Source: Sulfurisoma sp963709555
Lineage (GTDB): Bacteria > Pseudomonadota > Gammaproteobacteria > Burkholderiales > Rhodocyclaceae
DNA length: 64,000 nucleotides
Reading direction: 5' to 3'
Assembly: GCA_963709555.1 (NCBI GenBank)
Contig: CAVPWR010000002.1
Span: 124,001-188,000 of the forward strand
The notes beneath the pieces were generated by a model, which was not told the DNA's origin, did no database searches, and worked only from the letters and a program-made list of their open reading frames with translations. Shown here in pieces: positions 1 to 12,255 of the stretch. Position 1 is the first letter of the stretch. Each line of letters begins with the position of its first letter. A program made the translations under genes and the position numbers.

Positions 1-30
1 TTCTCTTTCCTTTCAGATTTGAATTGGGGG

Positions 31-267
31 TCAGGCGCTGATCTTGTTCAACTGCTCGTCGATCTCGGCCACGGCGCAGGCGTTGCATTCGGCCTCGGCC
101 GCCTGGCGGAACGCCGGGTACATCTCCGTGTATTCGCAGGTCTCTCCGGCGATGGCCATCTCGAGGCACTTCGCCGGGTTCAATGTGGCGGCGGGATGGA
201 GCAAATCAAGGTGGCGGAAGGCATGCTGCACTTCCTGGTCGTCGGTTTCCTCGAACACCCGCGCCAT
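31..267 (-). CDS. Short rubrerythrin-like protein, apparently truncated
   Basis: The 78-residue product aligns by eye with the middle of rubrerythrin/ferritin-like proteins: a helix with EVQHAFRHLD followed by a loop and AIAGETCEYTEMYP, which resembles the AIAGETxEYTEMYP helix of rubrerythrins. The first iron-binding helix and the last helix of the four-helix bundle are absent, so a complete di-iron site cannot form from this chain alone. There is no room upstream because the methyltransferase gene ends at 292. It may be a decayed gene, or a short family acting as a dimer. It is the last gene of a minus-strand run after the SNF2 and methyltransferase genes. Confidence 0.5.
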   Translation of the reverse strand: MARVFEETDDQEVQHAFRHLDLLHPAATLNPAKCLEMAIAGETCEYTEMYPAFRQAAEAECNACAVAEIDEQLNKISA

Positions 268-291
268 CGCCCCGTCGCCGGCTACTATCTT

Positions 292-1447
292 TCAAGCTGC
301 GCCGCAGCGGCCGGCGAGGCGCCAAAGCGAGGTCACTTCCGCCGCGCGGGCGGCATGGAGCGGATCGGTGGCATCGGCCGCCTTGGGATGCGTCGGCCGC
401 GCATCGCTGCGGCCCACCACCGTCAGGCCTGCGGCGTCGATGGCGGCAAGCAGTTCGGCGCGCTGCCGCAGCCCGAGGTGCTCGGCCAGGTCGGAGAGGA
501 TCAGCCAGCCTTCGCCGCCGGGTTCCAGATGCGCGGCGAGACCGTTGAGGAATCCGTGCAGCATGCGGCTGTCGGGGTCGAAGATGGCGTGCTCGAGGGA
601 TGAGCTCGGCCGCGCCGGCACCCAGGGCGGGTTGCATACCACCAGCGCAGCGCGACCGGCCGGGAAAAGGTCGGCGGCTTGGATGTCCACCCGCGCACCG
701 AGTCCGAGCCGCGCGATGTTGTCGCGGGCACACGCCAGCGCACGCGGCTCGGCATCGGTGGCGATGACGCGGGCGACACCGCGCCGGGCCAGCACGGCGG
801 CAAGCACGCCGGTGCCGGTGCCGATGTCGAAGGCCAGCGCCATGGCCCCGGCCGGCAGCGGCGCGGCAGCGACCAGGTCGAACATATTCGCCGCGCACCG
901 GCGCGAACACGCCGTAATGCGGATGAATCCGCTCGCCCAGCGCCGGCACGGCGACACCCTTTTTGCGCCATTCATGCGCACCGATCAGGCCCAGCAATTC
1001 GCGCAGCGACGCCACATAGGGCACATCGCCGGGATCGCTGCCATAGGCTTCGCTGCAGGCCTGCCGCACATCGGGCGCACGCCGCAGGGGGATGCCGTGG
1101 TCGGCATCGAACGGCAACAGCAGCATCGCCAGGATGCGGGCGCGCCGCGCCAGCGCCTGCCGCTGCAGGTGGAAGGCCTCCGCCGGGGTTGCCGGCGGCT
1201 TCGGCTTGCCGCCCTGCCGGCCGCGCTCGCTGCGCCGCGCCAGCGCCTGCAGCAACTGGCGCGCATTCTGAAAATCGCCGCGCCAGAGCAGTGCCGTGCC
1301 CGCGCCGGCCAGGCGATACGCCGCGTCAGCCGTCATCCGGTCGTCGGCGACCACCGTCCGGCCCGGCGGCGGCAAGCCGCTCTCCGAGCGCCAGCGGGCG
1401 CTGCGCGGCTCTCCCGCTTCGTTCCAGCGGATGATGGGATTCATCAC
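292..1447 (-). CDS. Class I SAM-dependent methyltransferase, small domain (one frameshift)
   Basis: The C-terminal half holds the SAM-binding motif FDIGTGTGVLAAVL and the catalytic VVCNPPW motif typical of the MTS/HemK group that methylates amide or exocyclic amine nitrogens. The N-terminal half, about 185 residues from MMNPIIRW, lies in another frame. The frames join at 881-882: reading GTCGAC instead of GTTCGAC on the minus strand gives a continuous product of about 384 residues. Gene length is 3n+1, as expected for one inserted base. It starts 21 bases after the SNF2 stop and probably shares its transcript. The substrate (rRNA, ribosomal protein or other) cannot be told from sequence. Confidence 0.75.
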
Positions 1448-1468
1448 TGCCAGCCGCGCGCCCGGCCC

Positions 1469-4831
<3,363 letters not shown>

Positions 4832-4832
4832 T

Positions 4833-6516
4833 ATGCCCGAGGCCCTGCCCCCACTGATCCGGACACTGCTCGATCCCGCGCGCACGCCGCTCGGCGCGGC
4901 CCGCATCGAACTGGTCGAAACCCACGCCTCGTGGGTGCTGCTGGCAGGCGAGTTCGCGTGGAAGATCAAGAAGCCGATCGTCTTGCCCTTCCTCGATTAC
5001 GGCACTGTGGACAAACGCCGCGCCTGCTGCGCCGCGGAACTGCGCCTCAACCGCCGCTTCGCGCCGCAGCTTTACCTCGACGTGGTGGAGTTCGACGGCG
5101 AACCGGCGGTGAAAATGCGGCGCTTCGCCGAGGCGGGTCGCCTCGACCATGTCTGCAAGCGCGGCGCGCTGACGCCGGCCCACCTCTCGGGGCTGGCCGC
5201 CACGCTGGCACGTTTTCACGCCGCCGCCGCCGTCGCCCCGGCCGACTCCCGCTTCGGCACGCCGGCCGCGGCGCTCGCCCCCGCGCTGGAGAACATCGCC
5301 GAGCTGCGCACGCTGACGATGGTTCTGGCAGAGCCAGAGCCAAGTGCAAAGCCGATGGTTCTGGCAGAGCCAGAGCCGGGTGCAAAGCCGCGCGGCCTGC
5401 TTCACCCCCGAACTCGACGCGCTCGAGGGCTGGACGCGCAGCGAATTCGCCCGGCTCGAACCCGTCCTCAAAGCGCGCAAGGCCGCCGGCTGCGTGCGCG
5501 AATGCCACGGCGACCTGCACCTGGGCAACATGGTGCTGCTTCCAGCAGCCCCGCCGCCGGGCCGCCCCAAGGCGGGGCCCAAGCAGGAGCACGCAGAGCG
5601 TGCGACCTCACCCATGGCAATTACAACGCTCCCCGTAGCATCCGAGCACAGCGAGCAAGTGGTCTCCCCCGCCCCGGGGCGGGGGCTGGGGGGCGGGGGG
5701 CAAATAGTGCTTTTCGATTGCATCGAGTTCAACGACGACTTCCGCTGGATCGACGTCGCCAGCGAGATCGCCTTCGCGCTGGTGGACCTGCTCGACCACC
5801 GGCAACCCGGCCTGGCCTGCTGGCTGCTCAACGAGTGGCTGGTCGAGACCGGCGATTTCGCCGCGCTGAAAGTGCTGCGCTTCTACATGGCCTACCGCGC
5901 GCTGGTGCGCGCCAAGGTCGCGGCGATCCGCGCCTGCCAGCAGGAAGTGGGAACAGCCGCCGACTGCCCGGAAGTACGCGACTACCTGGCACTGGCCCAG
6001 CGAATTTCCCTGCGCCCGTCACCAACCCTGCTCATTACCCACGGCCTCGCCGGCTGCGGCAAGACCACGCTGACCACTGCGCGGCTGCTCGCCGATGCCG
6101 CCGCCACGACCATCCGCCTGCGCTCGGATGTCGAGCGCAAGCGCCTCTACGGCCTCGCCGCGCAGGCTGCCAGCGGCTCGCCGCTCGACGGCGGCATCTA
6201 CACGCCGGAAGCGCACGCCCGTACCTATGCGCGGCTGGCCGAGCTGGCCGACGCGGCGCTGGCGGACGGCTGGTCGGTGATCGTCGACGCCGCCTTCCTC
6301 AGGCGCGCCGAGCGCGACGCCTTCCATGCGCTGGCGCAACGTCATGGCGCAGCCTTCGCCATCATTGCCCCGCAGGCAGCGCCCGCGGAACTCGCCCGCC
6401 GCATCGAGGCGCGGCGTGCCCGCGGCGACGCCTCCGAAGCGACGCTCGAAGTGCTGGAAAGGCAGCGCGGCTACCTCGAACCACTGGGCGACGACGAAGC
6501 GGTACTGCCGGGTTAG
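4833..6516 (+). CDS. Aminoglycoside-phosphotransferase-like / P-loop ATPase fusion (one frameshift, repeat insertion)
   Basis: The N-terminal half is an APH/ChoK-like kinase fold: an FAWKIKKPI lysine strand, catalytic HGDLHLGN, and later FDCIEFND as the metal-binding segment. The C-terminal half is a zeta-toxin/kinase-like P-loop domain with HGLAGCGKTTL. This two-domain architecture is widespread in proteobacteria; its substrate is unknown. Frames switch between about 5290 and 5400, around a 36-bp tandem duplication. Between HGDLHLGN and FDCIEFND lies an extra stretch of about 50 residues (LPAAPPPGRP to GRGLGGGG) encoded by a GC-rich repeat. This would lengthen the loop beside the active site. 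The gene is either functional with a consensus error or decaying. It converges tail-to-tail with the GGDEF/EAL gene, the stop codons overlapping. Confidence 0.75.
5318..5389 (+). repeat. 36-bp tandem duplication
   Basis: Two adjacent 36-base units starting GATGGTTCTGGCAGAGCCAG differ at two positions (AA versus GG). They translate to MVLAEPEPSAKP and MVLAEPEPGAKP. The unit contains the near-palindrome TCTGGCAGAGCCAGA, reminiscent of REP sequences. Confidence 0.85.
5563..5702 (+). repeat. GC-rich interspersed repeat inserted in a coding region
   Basis: The right part (5629-5702, from CTCCCCGTA through CGAGCACAGCGAGCAAG to a GGGGGCTGGGGGG tail) is clearly related to the reverse complement of 34276-34345 in the yidC-mnmE gap. 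It includes a perfect 20-base palindrome (5666-5685, CCCCCGCCCC and its complement). The left part carries a GCCCC/GGGGC hairpin and a GCACGC-AGA-GCGTGC hairpin. The reading frame of the host gene is kept through the insertion. Confidence 0.75.
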
Positions 6517-9500
6517 GTGGCGGGGGCGATCCAGGCCGCGTCGGGCCGCCAGTCGCGCACCCAACCGGCCACCGCTGCAGCAGGCATCGGCCGCGCGATG
6601 CCGTAGCCCTGGGCGACATCGCAGCCCAGCGTCAGCAGCAGCGCGCCGTGCTCGATGGTCTCGACGCCCTCGGCCACGACGTGGCGCTGAAAGACCCGCG
6701 CCAGGCCGATGACGCCCTCGACGATGGCGCGATCCTCGGGATCGCGCAGCATGTCGCGGACGAATGACTGGTCGATCTTGAGCGTGTCCGCCGGCAGGCG
6801 CTTGATATAGGTCAGCGAGGAATAGCCGGTGCCGAAGTCGTCGAGCGCGAACGTCACGCCGAGCACGCGGCATTCCTCGATGATGCGGGCGATATGCCCG
6901 ATGTCCTCCAGCGCCGCCGTCTCCAGCACTTCCAGCTCGAGGCGGCGCGGCGGCACCGCCGGATGGGCGCGCAGCAGTTCGGCCAGGCGCGGCACGAAGT
7001 CCAGCCGCGACAGGTGGCGCGCCGCGATGTTTACGCTCACCGTCAGGTCCAGTCCCTGCGCATTCCAGGCCTGCCACTGCCGCAGCGCCGTATCGATGAC
7101 CCATTCGCCGACCTGCACGATCACGTCGGTGTTCTCGATCACCGGCAGGAAATCCAGCGGTGGCAGCAGTCCCCGCTGCGTATGTTGCCAGCGGATCAGC
7201 GCCTCGACGCCAACGATGTCGCCCCGGCGCATGTTTACCTTGGGCTGGTAATGCAGCACGAACTCGCCGGCGGACAATCCGGCCGCGATGCCGTCCTGCG
7301 CCTGCCGGTGCGCGCGCACCGCGCGGTCGCGCTCGGGATCGAACAGCTGGTAGCGGTTGCGGCCCTCCTGCTTGGCGCCGTACATGGCCTGGTCGGCATG
7401 GCGCAGCAGGGTGTCGGGATCGGCTTCGTCGAGCGGATAGACCGCCACGCCGATGCTGGCCGAGAGCGTCATCGGCCGGCCGGAGACGGTAAGCGGCTGG
7501 GCGATGGATTCGAGCACCCGGCGCAGCGCGGTCTCGCATTCCTCCATCCGCTCGATGCCCAGCAGCAGCACGAACTCGTCGCCGCCCAGGCGGGCCACGG
7601 TGTCGCCTGCGCGCAGGCCATCGCGCAGGCGGTGGGCGATCTCGACCAGCACGCGGTCGCCGGTTTCGTGGCCGAAGGCATCGTTGATGGGCTTGAAGCC
7701 GTCGAGGTCGACATAGCAGACCGCCAGCAGGTGACCGGAACGTTCCGTTTGGGCGAACGCCTGGTGCATGCGGTCGGCGAGCATGACGCGGTTGGGGATG
7801 CCGGTCAGCGCGTCGAAATGGGCGATGCGCTCGAGCTGGCGCTGCTGCTCCTTCAAGTGGCAGATGTCGGTAAACATGCCGAAGGCGCCGCCGTAGCTGC
7901 CGTCGGGGTTCATGATGGGGGTACCCGATACCTGTGTCCACAGCTCGCCGCCGTCCTTGCGGCGGAAACGCCTTTCGTAGCCGGTGCTTTGACCCGCATG
8001 GCGCGCCGCGATCTGCTTGCGATGTTCGTCGAGGTCTTCCGGATAAAGGAAATCCTCGCCTCGCTGGCCGAGAATTTCCTGCCGGGTGTAGCCCAGCATG
8101 TCGGCCATGCGCTGGTTGACGAAAGTCACCCGCGTGTCGCGATCGATGATCCAGATGCCTTCGTTGGCCGTCTCGACGATGCGGCGGTTGCGCGCCTCGC
8201 TCTCGGCCAGTGCCCGTTCTGCCAGGAGGCTGTCCGTCACGTCGGTCGCGAATCCGAGCACGCAGGGCTCGTCGTCGATGTCGGTGATTTCGGCCGAGAC
8301 CCTGACATCACGCAACACGCCGTCCTTGCGTCGCCAGCGGGTGAGGTAGTCGTAGAGGTGGCCGTCGCGCTGCAGCGCCTCGATCCAGGACTGGCGCATC
8401 GCCGCGTCCGGCCATACGCCCACTTCCAGCGAACTGCGGCCGATCAGTTCCTCGCGGCTCCAGCCGAAATCGCTTTGCCACTTGGCATTGACCTCGATGA
8501 AGCGGCCGTCGGCGACGCGCGCCAGCGAGGCGGCGATCGGGCTGGCACGGAAGGCGACGGCGAACCGATTCTGCGAGGTGCGCAGCGCCACCTCGGCCTC
8601 CTTGCGCTCGGTGATGTCGTCGATGAAGCCATGCTTGACCAGCCGCCCGTCGGGCAGCCGCTTCGGCTCCGACTCCAGATGCAGCCAGCGGATGCTGCCA
8701 TCGGGCTTGATGACGCGTGCTTCCTGCTCGGAGCGGCGCTGCGCCGCCCAGTCGGCGCGGTCGGTTGCAATGAATTCCTGCAGGTCGTCGGGGTGGATGC
8801 GCGAAAAGGCCGCTTGCGGGTCGTGCATGATCTCGGCGGCGGGAACGCCAAGCAACTCCTCGATGCGGTCACTGACGTACATGACGTTCGAGCGACCGTC
8901 GTCCTCGATGCGGTAGCGGTAGACCGCGACCGGCAGCGCGTCGGTCATATCCTGCATATCCTTGCGTGCGGCGATCAGATCGGTTTCGCGTTGCCGCAGC
9001 CGCTCCTGCAGGCGGTTGAAGCTTTCCACCAGCCGCCCCACCTCGTCCTGCCGCGCCACCGGCAGCGGCTGCAGCGGCGCGGTGCCGGCCGAAATGGCAT
9101 CCAGCGCCGTCGTCGCCTGCCGCAGGGGCGCTAGCGCGCGGCGTACCCACAGCGTCGCCAGCGCCGCCACCAGCAGCGACAGCAGCAGGGCACCGCCGAA
9201 CACCAGCCTGCGCAAAGCCGCAATAGACTCGAAAGCCTCGGCAGTGGGCAGCCGCGCCACGGCGAACCAGCCCTCGACCGAGGACAGTTTTCGCCCCGAG
9301 ACCAGCTGCTCGACGCCTTTCATGTTGACGCTGATGCCGGAGCCCTCCTCGCCGGCACGGAAGCGGTCGACCATGACATTGACGCCCGGCTTCGGCAGCG
9401 GCCGCATGATGTCGGCCGGATGGGTGCCGATGACCACCATGTCGTACTGCGGCGCGATGACCAGGAAGTCGCCGGTCTTGCCATAGCGGTGCTGAGCGAC

Positions 9501-10145
9501 GATGCCGAGCAGGTCCGGCGACTGCAGCGTGCTGATCCCGACGAGGACCGCCGCCAGCCGCCCGTCCCTGTCGCGCACCGGCACGGCGAAACCGAGCATC
9601 GGCTTCTTGAGATGTATGGCCATGAAGGGCTTGCCCACGGAAGGGCGACCGGTGCGGATGACCTCGCCGACGGCGGTGATATGCTCGAAACTGCTTTGCT
9701 CGCGCCGGCCCGGCACCGGCGGATAGTCGCTAAAGGCACCCGAGCCGTCCGGCTTGACGACGATGACGCCGCCGGCTTCGAAAAGCTTCAGCAGCGCCGG
9801 GCGCTGGCGCAGAAAATCCTCGAGGCGGGCGGCATCGCCGAGCAACTCGAGCGGCAGGACGGTGGCTGCCTGGGCAAGGTTGTCGAGGCGGCGGCGCAGG
9901 CGCTGGTCGAGATCCTGCGCGACATAGGCTATCGTCGCCTGCTGCTGCTCGGTCAGCAGGCGCTGGATCTGCGCCGTCTGCTGCTTCGCCAGCAGCCAGG
10001 CGAAACCCCACAGGCTGCAGAGAAACAGCAGAGTCACGCCGAGTATCAGGCGCAGCTGCAGGCTGGAGAGCAGGGAGCGAATCACGAAGCCCTTCCTGGA
10101 AGCCGGGAAAATCGCCATGCTAACCCCGCCTGTCGCGATGGGCAA
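6513..10145 (-). CDS. Membrane sensor diguanylate cyclase/phosphodiesterase (Cache-HAMP-PAS3-GGDEF-EAL)
   Basis: The product is 1210 residues. A transmembrane helix near residues 25-52 is followed by a periplasmic double-Cache-like domain, a second helix near 310-335, HAMP, three PAS repeats (roughly 400-525, 530-655, 665-790), GGDEF near 800-955 and EAL near 970-1205. The cyclase motif is intact (RLGGDEF). The phosphodiesterase motifs EALIRW, DDFGTGYSSL and AEGVET are all present, so both c-di-GMP synthesis and hydrolysis are possible. The ligand is unknown. The start could be at the annotated ATG or at the inner MAIFPASRK; neither has a strong ribosome site. Confidence 0.9.
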   Translation of the reverse strand: MPIATGGVSMAIFPASRKGFVIRSLLSSLQLRLILGVTLLFLCSLWGFAWLLAKQQTAQIQRLLTEQQQATIAYVAQDLDQRLRRRLDNLAQAATVLPLELLGDAARLEDFLRQRPALLKLFEAGGVIVVKPDGSGAFSDYPPVPGRREQSSFEHITAVGEVIRTGRPSVGKPFMAIHLKKPMLGFAVPVRDRDGRLAAVLVGISTLQSPDLLGIVAQHRYGKTGDFLVIAPQYDMVVIGTHPADIMRPLPKPGVNVMVDRFRAGEEGSGISVNMKGVEQLVSGRKLSSVEGWFAVARLPTAEAFESIAALRRLVFGGALLLSLLVAALATLWVRRALAPLRQATTALDAISAGTAPLQPLPVARQDEVGRLVESFNRLQERLRQRETDLIAARKDMQDMTDALPVAVYRYRIEDDGRSNVMYVSDRIEELLGVPAAEIMHDPQAAFSRIHPDDLQEFIATDRADWAAQRRSEQEARVIKPDGSIRWLHLESEPKRLPDGRLVKHGFIDDITERKEAEVALRTSQNRFAVAFRASPIAASLARVADGRFIEVNAKWQSDFGWSREELIGRSSLEVGVWPDAAMRQSWIEALQRDGHLYDYLTRWRRKDGVLRDVRVSAEITDIDDEPCVLGFATDVTDSLLAERALAESEARNRRIVETANEGIWIIDRDTRVTFVNQRMADMLGYTRQEILGQRGEDFLYPEDLDEHRKQIAARHAGQSTGYERRFRRKDGGELWTQVSGTPIMNPDGSYGGAFGMFTDICHLKEQQRQLERIAHFDALTGIPNRVMLADRMHQAFAQTERSGHLLAVCYVDLDGFKPINDAFGHETGDRVLVEIAHRLRDGLRAGDTVARLGGDEFVLLLGIERMEECETALRRVLESIAQPLTVSGRPMTLSASIGVAVYPLDEADPDTLLRHADQAMYGAKQEGRNRYQLFDPERDRAVRAHRQAQDGIAAGLSAGEFVLHYQPKVNMRRGDIVGVEALIRWQHTQRGLLPPLDFLPVIENTDVIVQVGEWVIDTALRQWQAWNAQGLDLTVSVNIAARHLSRLDFVPRLAELLRAHPAVPPRRLELEVLETAALEDIGHIARIIEECRVLGVTFALDDFGTGYSSLTYIKRLPADTLKIDQSFVRDMLRDPEDRAIVEGVIGLARVFQRHVVAEGVETIEHGALLLTLGCDVAQGYGIARPMPAAAVAGWVRDWRPDAAWIAPAT

Positions 10146-10204
10146 TCTGCGCGGGATGCACGGGATGACAGGTGCGCCCCGGCAGCGGCCGGCTCAAGGC
10201 GTGC

Positions 10205-11363
10205 TCACTGCCCCGAAAGTCGGCCCTGGTAGAGCGCCGCGACGAGGTCGGACTGGGTGACGACGCCGAGCAGCCGCCGCTCGCCATCGACCACCGCCGC
10301 CAGATGGCCGCCGCGCGACATCGGTGCCACCAGCTCGGCGACATGGGCATCGGCTGTCACGGTCAACACGTCGCGACGCATGATCGTGGCGACCGACGCA
10401 TCGCGCGCGAAGTTGAGGCGCAGCAGCCGGAACAGCCGCTGCCGCAGGCCGCGCGCGGTGTCGGCCTTGGCGGCGCGGACGAAATCCTCGAGCGCGACGA
10501 CGCCTTCGACGCGGCCGAGGCTGTCGACCACCAGCAGCATCGCCAGGTGGTGGCGGCGCAGCATGCGCCAGGCCTCGAGCAGCGTCGCGTCGGGGCGCAC
10601 GGTAACCAGGGCACGGCTCATGATGTCGCCGCAGGCGCAGCTCGCCGAAGCTGCGGCGGAAGGCGTGGCGCTCGGCCAGGGCGACGATCTCGTCGAGCTC
10701 CTCGTCGCCGACGTCAACGAAGTGGCCGTAGCTGCGCAGCGCGGCATGCAGGTCTGCCCGCCGCAGGCCGGTGCGATCGAGCGGAGCGGCATCGCGCTGC
10801 CCGGCCCCTTCCGCCGGTTCTTCCTCGAGCAGCGGCCGCGGGTAGCGCCGGCCCGGCAGGAAATTGTTGATCAGCAGGGCCATGGCGACCAGCAGCAGCG
10901 CGTTGAGCAGGATCGGCGTCCACAGCAGTTGCCAGCCGAGCGCGTGCACCGTCTCGCCGCCGAGCACGGCGAACAGCGCCACCGCGCCGCCCGGCGGATG
11001 CAGGCAGCGCAGCGCAAGCTGGCCGAGGATGGTGAGGCCGATCGCCAGCGCCAGCGCGTGGGGGAGGTATTCCGGCAGCGGCACCACCTTGGCGGCGAAA
11101 ACGCCGGCGGCGGCCGAGACGAGATAGCCGCCGACCACGGCCCAGGGCTGGGCGAAGGGGCTGTGCGGCAACACGAAGAGGATCACCGCCGAGGCGCCGA
11201 CCGAGGCGATGACGAAGGGCGGGCTGCCCAGGATCTGCCAGGAGAGCCACGCGGTGAAGAATACCGCGATGACTCCGCCCACAGCGGAGCGGAACTGCTC
11301 GGCGGCGGCGACGCCGGTCGGATCGGGCTTGAGGCGCAGCCACGCCGCGCGCAGGGGATTCAT
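10205..11363 (-). CDS. HPP-family membrane protein with paired CBS domains (one frameshift)
   Basis: The N-terminal part has four to five hydrophobic helices and the family signature LRCLHPPGGAVAL (PF04982). The C-terminal half is a CBS pair (CGDIMSRALVTVRPDATL and ATIMRRDVLTV). The two halves are in different frames, joined near 10634 by removing one base from a CTGCGCC/TGCGG stretch; the length is 3n+1. HPP proteins have been linked to nitrite transport in chloroplasts and cyanobacteria. Location back-to-back with a NasT-type regulator and the nitrate genes fits a nitrite-related role here, but this is inference. CBS domains suggest gating by adenine nucleotides. Only 48 bases separate it from the divergent nasT-like gene. 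Confidence 0.8.
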
Positions 11364-11411
11364 GCCGCCATTGTAGGTGGACTGGCCCGCCAATTGCTTG
11401 ATAATGAAGTC

Positions 11412-11987
11412 ATGCTGCGCGTACTGGTCATCGACGAACTGGAAGCCCGGGCAGGCGAAATCTGCGCCGGCCTGGCGCTGGCCGGCCACCAGGTGGCGGC
11501 GCTGCTGCCGACCACGGCCGACCTGACGCGCCGCGTCGAAGAGATCGCCCCCGACGTGATCCTGATCCAGACCGACGCGCCCTCGCGCGACACGCTGGAG
11601 CATCTGGCCGTGATCAACGCCGCCGCGCCGCGGCCGGTGGTGATGTTCGCCAGGAACAGCGACGGCCGCACCATGCGCAAGGCCTTCAAAGCCGGCGTTT
11701 CGGCCTATGTCGTCGACGGCCTCTCGCCGGGACGACTGAAGCCGCTGATCGAAGTCGCCATCGCACGCTTCGAGGAACACCAGGACTTGAAGCGCGAGCG
11801 CGACGACGCCACGCGGGCACTGGCCGAGCGCAAGACCATCGATCGCGCCAAGGGCGTGCTGATGAAGGCCCGCGGCATGGACGAGGAAGCCGCCTACGCC
11901 GCGCTGCGCAAGCTGGCGATGGATCGCGGCCAGTCCCTGGGCCGCGCGGCGGCCGACGTGGTGGAGATGGCGAAAGTCTTGTTGTAG
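11412..11987 (+). CDS. nasT: NasT-type ANTAR antitermination regulator
   Basis: The product has 191 residues. The N-terminal half is receiver-like (VLVIDELEAR, PDVILIQTDAPSRDTLEHL, AFKAGVSAYVVDGL), but the phosphoacceptor position appears to be Gln53 where NasT relatives and classical receivers have Asp. A coiled linker leads to an ANTAR RNA-binding domain (ERKTIDRAKGVLMKARGMDEEAAYAALRKLAM, split here only for reading). ANTAR proteins bind paired hexaloop hairpins and block terminators; exactly such a leader lies just downstream before nrtA. No cytoplasmic NasS partner is visible nearby. The stop codon overlaps the first NtrC-type half-site. Confidence 0.9.
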   Translation: MLRVLVIDELEARAGEICAGLALAGHQVAALLPTTADLTRRVEEIAPDVILIQTDAPSRDTLEHLAVINAAAPRPVVMFARNSDGRTMRKAFKAGVSAYVVDGLSPGRLKPLIEVAIARFEEHQDLKRERDDATRALAERKTIDRAKGVLMKARGMDEEAAYAALRKLAMDRGQSLGRAAADVVEMAKVLL

Positions 11988-12046
11988 TGCATCAGGGGGC
12001 ACTAATGCACCAGCGCGGTGCGACGATGCATTAGTGCCGCACTGCA
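11985..12046 (+). promoter_or_regulatory. Cluster of NtrC-type half-sites (enhancer) upstream of nrtA
   Basis: TGCACC-N5-GGTGCG at 12006-12022 matches the NtrC pattern TGCACY-N5-GGTGCA with one difference. It is nested in a perfect 12-bp inverted repeat (11998-12009 and 12027-12038, GGCACTAATGCA and complement), and preceded by TAGTGC-N8-GCACTA (11985-12004). The sites are about 115-150 bases upstream of the predicted sigma-54 start, a normal enhancer distance. Confidence 0.65.
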
Positions 12047-12070
12047 AAAAGTCGGCGCTGGCGCCACGCC
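12046..12070 (+). repeat. Dispersed 25-nt repeat, copy 2
   Basis: It reads AAAAAGTCGGCGCTGGCG followed by CCACGCC, preceded by CTGC as in copy 4. It sits between the NtrC-type sites and the sigma-54 promoter of nrtA. Confidence 0.85.
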
Positions 12071-12111
12071 TATCCAGTCACGGCAAGGGTTTCCGACAGA
12101 TTTCGCAGACC

Positions 12112-12127
12112 TGGCACGGCCATTGCT
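12112..12127 (+). promoter_or_regulatory. Sigma-54 promoter of the nrtA operon
   Basis: TGGCAC-GGCCA-TTGCT matches the -24/-12 consensus TGGCAC-N5-TTGCW at every defined position. The start of transcription would fall near 12138, five bases before the first ANTAR hairpin. Confidence 0.8.
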
Positions 12128-12142
12128 GAAGGGAAGACAAGC

Positions 12143-12179
12143 GCGGGTCAAGGTCGATCCGCATCGGACAACGGCGTCC
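12143..12179 (+). promoter_or_regulatory. ANTAR dual-hexaloop RNA target in the nrtA leader
   Basis: P1 is a 7-bp stem (GCGGGTC with GATCCGC, one G-U pair) closing the hexaloop AAGGUC. P2, three bases later, is a 4-bp stem (GGAC/GTCC) closing the hexaloop AACGGC. Both loops have A at position 1 and G at position 4, the established ANTAR recognition rule. The P2 loop and 3' arm are also the 5' arm of the terminator, so P2 and the terminator exclude each other. Confidence 0.82.
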
Positions 12180-12227
12180 ATTGCCCCGGAGGGATTCCCC
12201 CGGGTGCGGTGGACGCCTTTTTTTTTT
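12173..12227 (+). terminator. Leader terminator controlling nrtA
   Basis: GGCGTCCA (12173-12180) pairs perfectly with TGGACGCC (12210-12217), followed by ten T. The enclosed CCCCGG/CCGGG segment can extend the fold. It lies 29 bases before the nrtA start and overlaps the P2 hairpin, the layout of an attenuator. Confidence 0.88.
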
Positions 12228-12255
12228 CTGGAATCGCAATGACAAGGAGTCAGAC

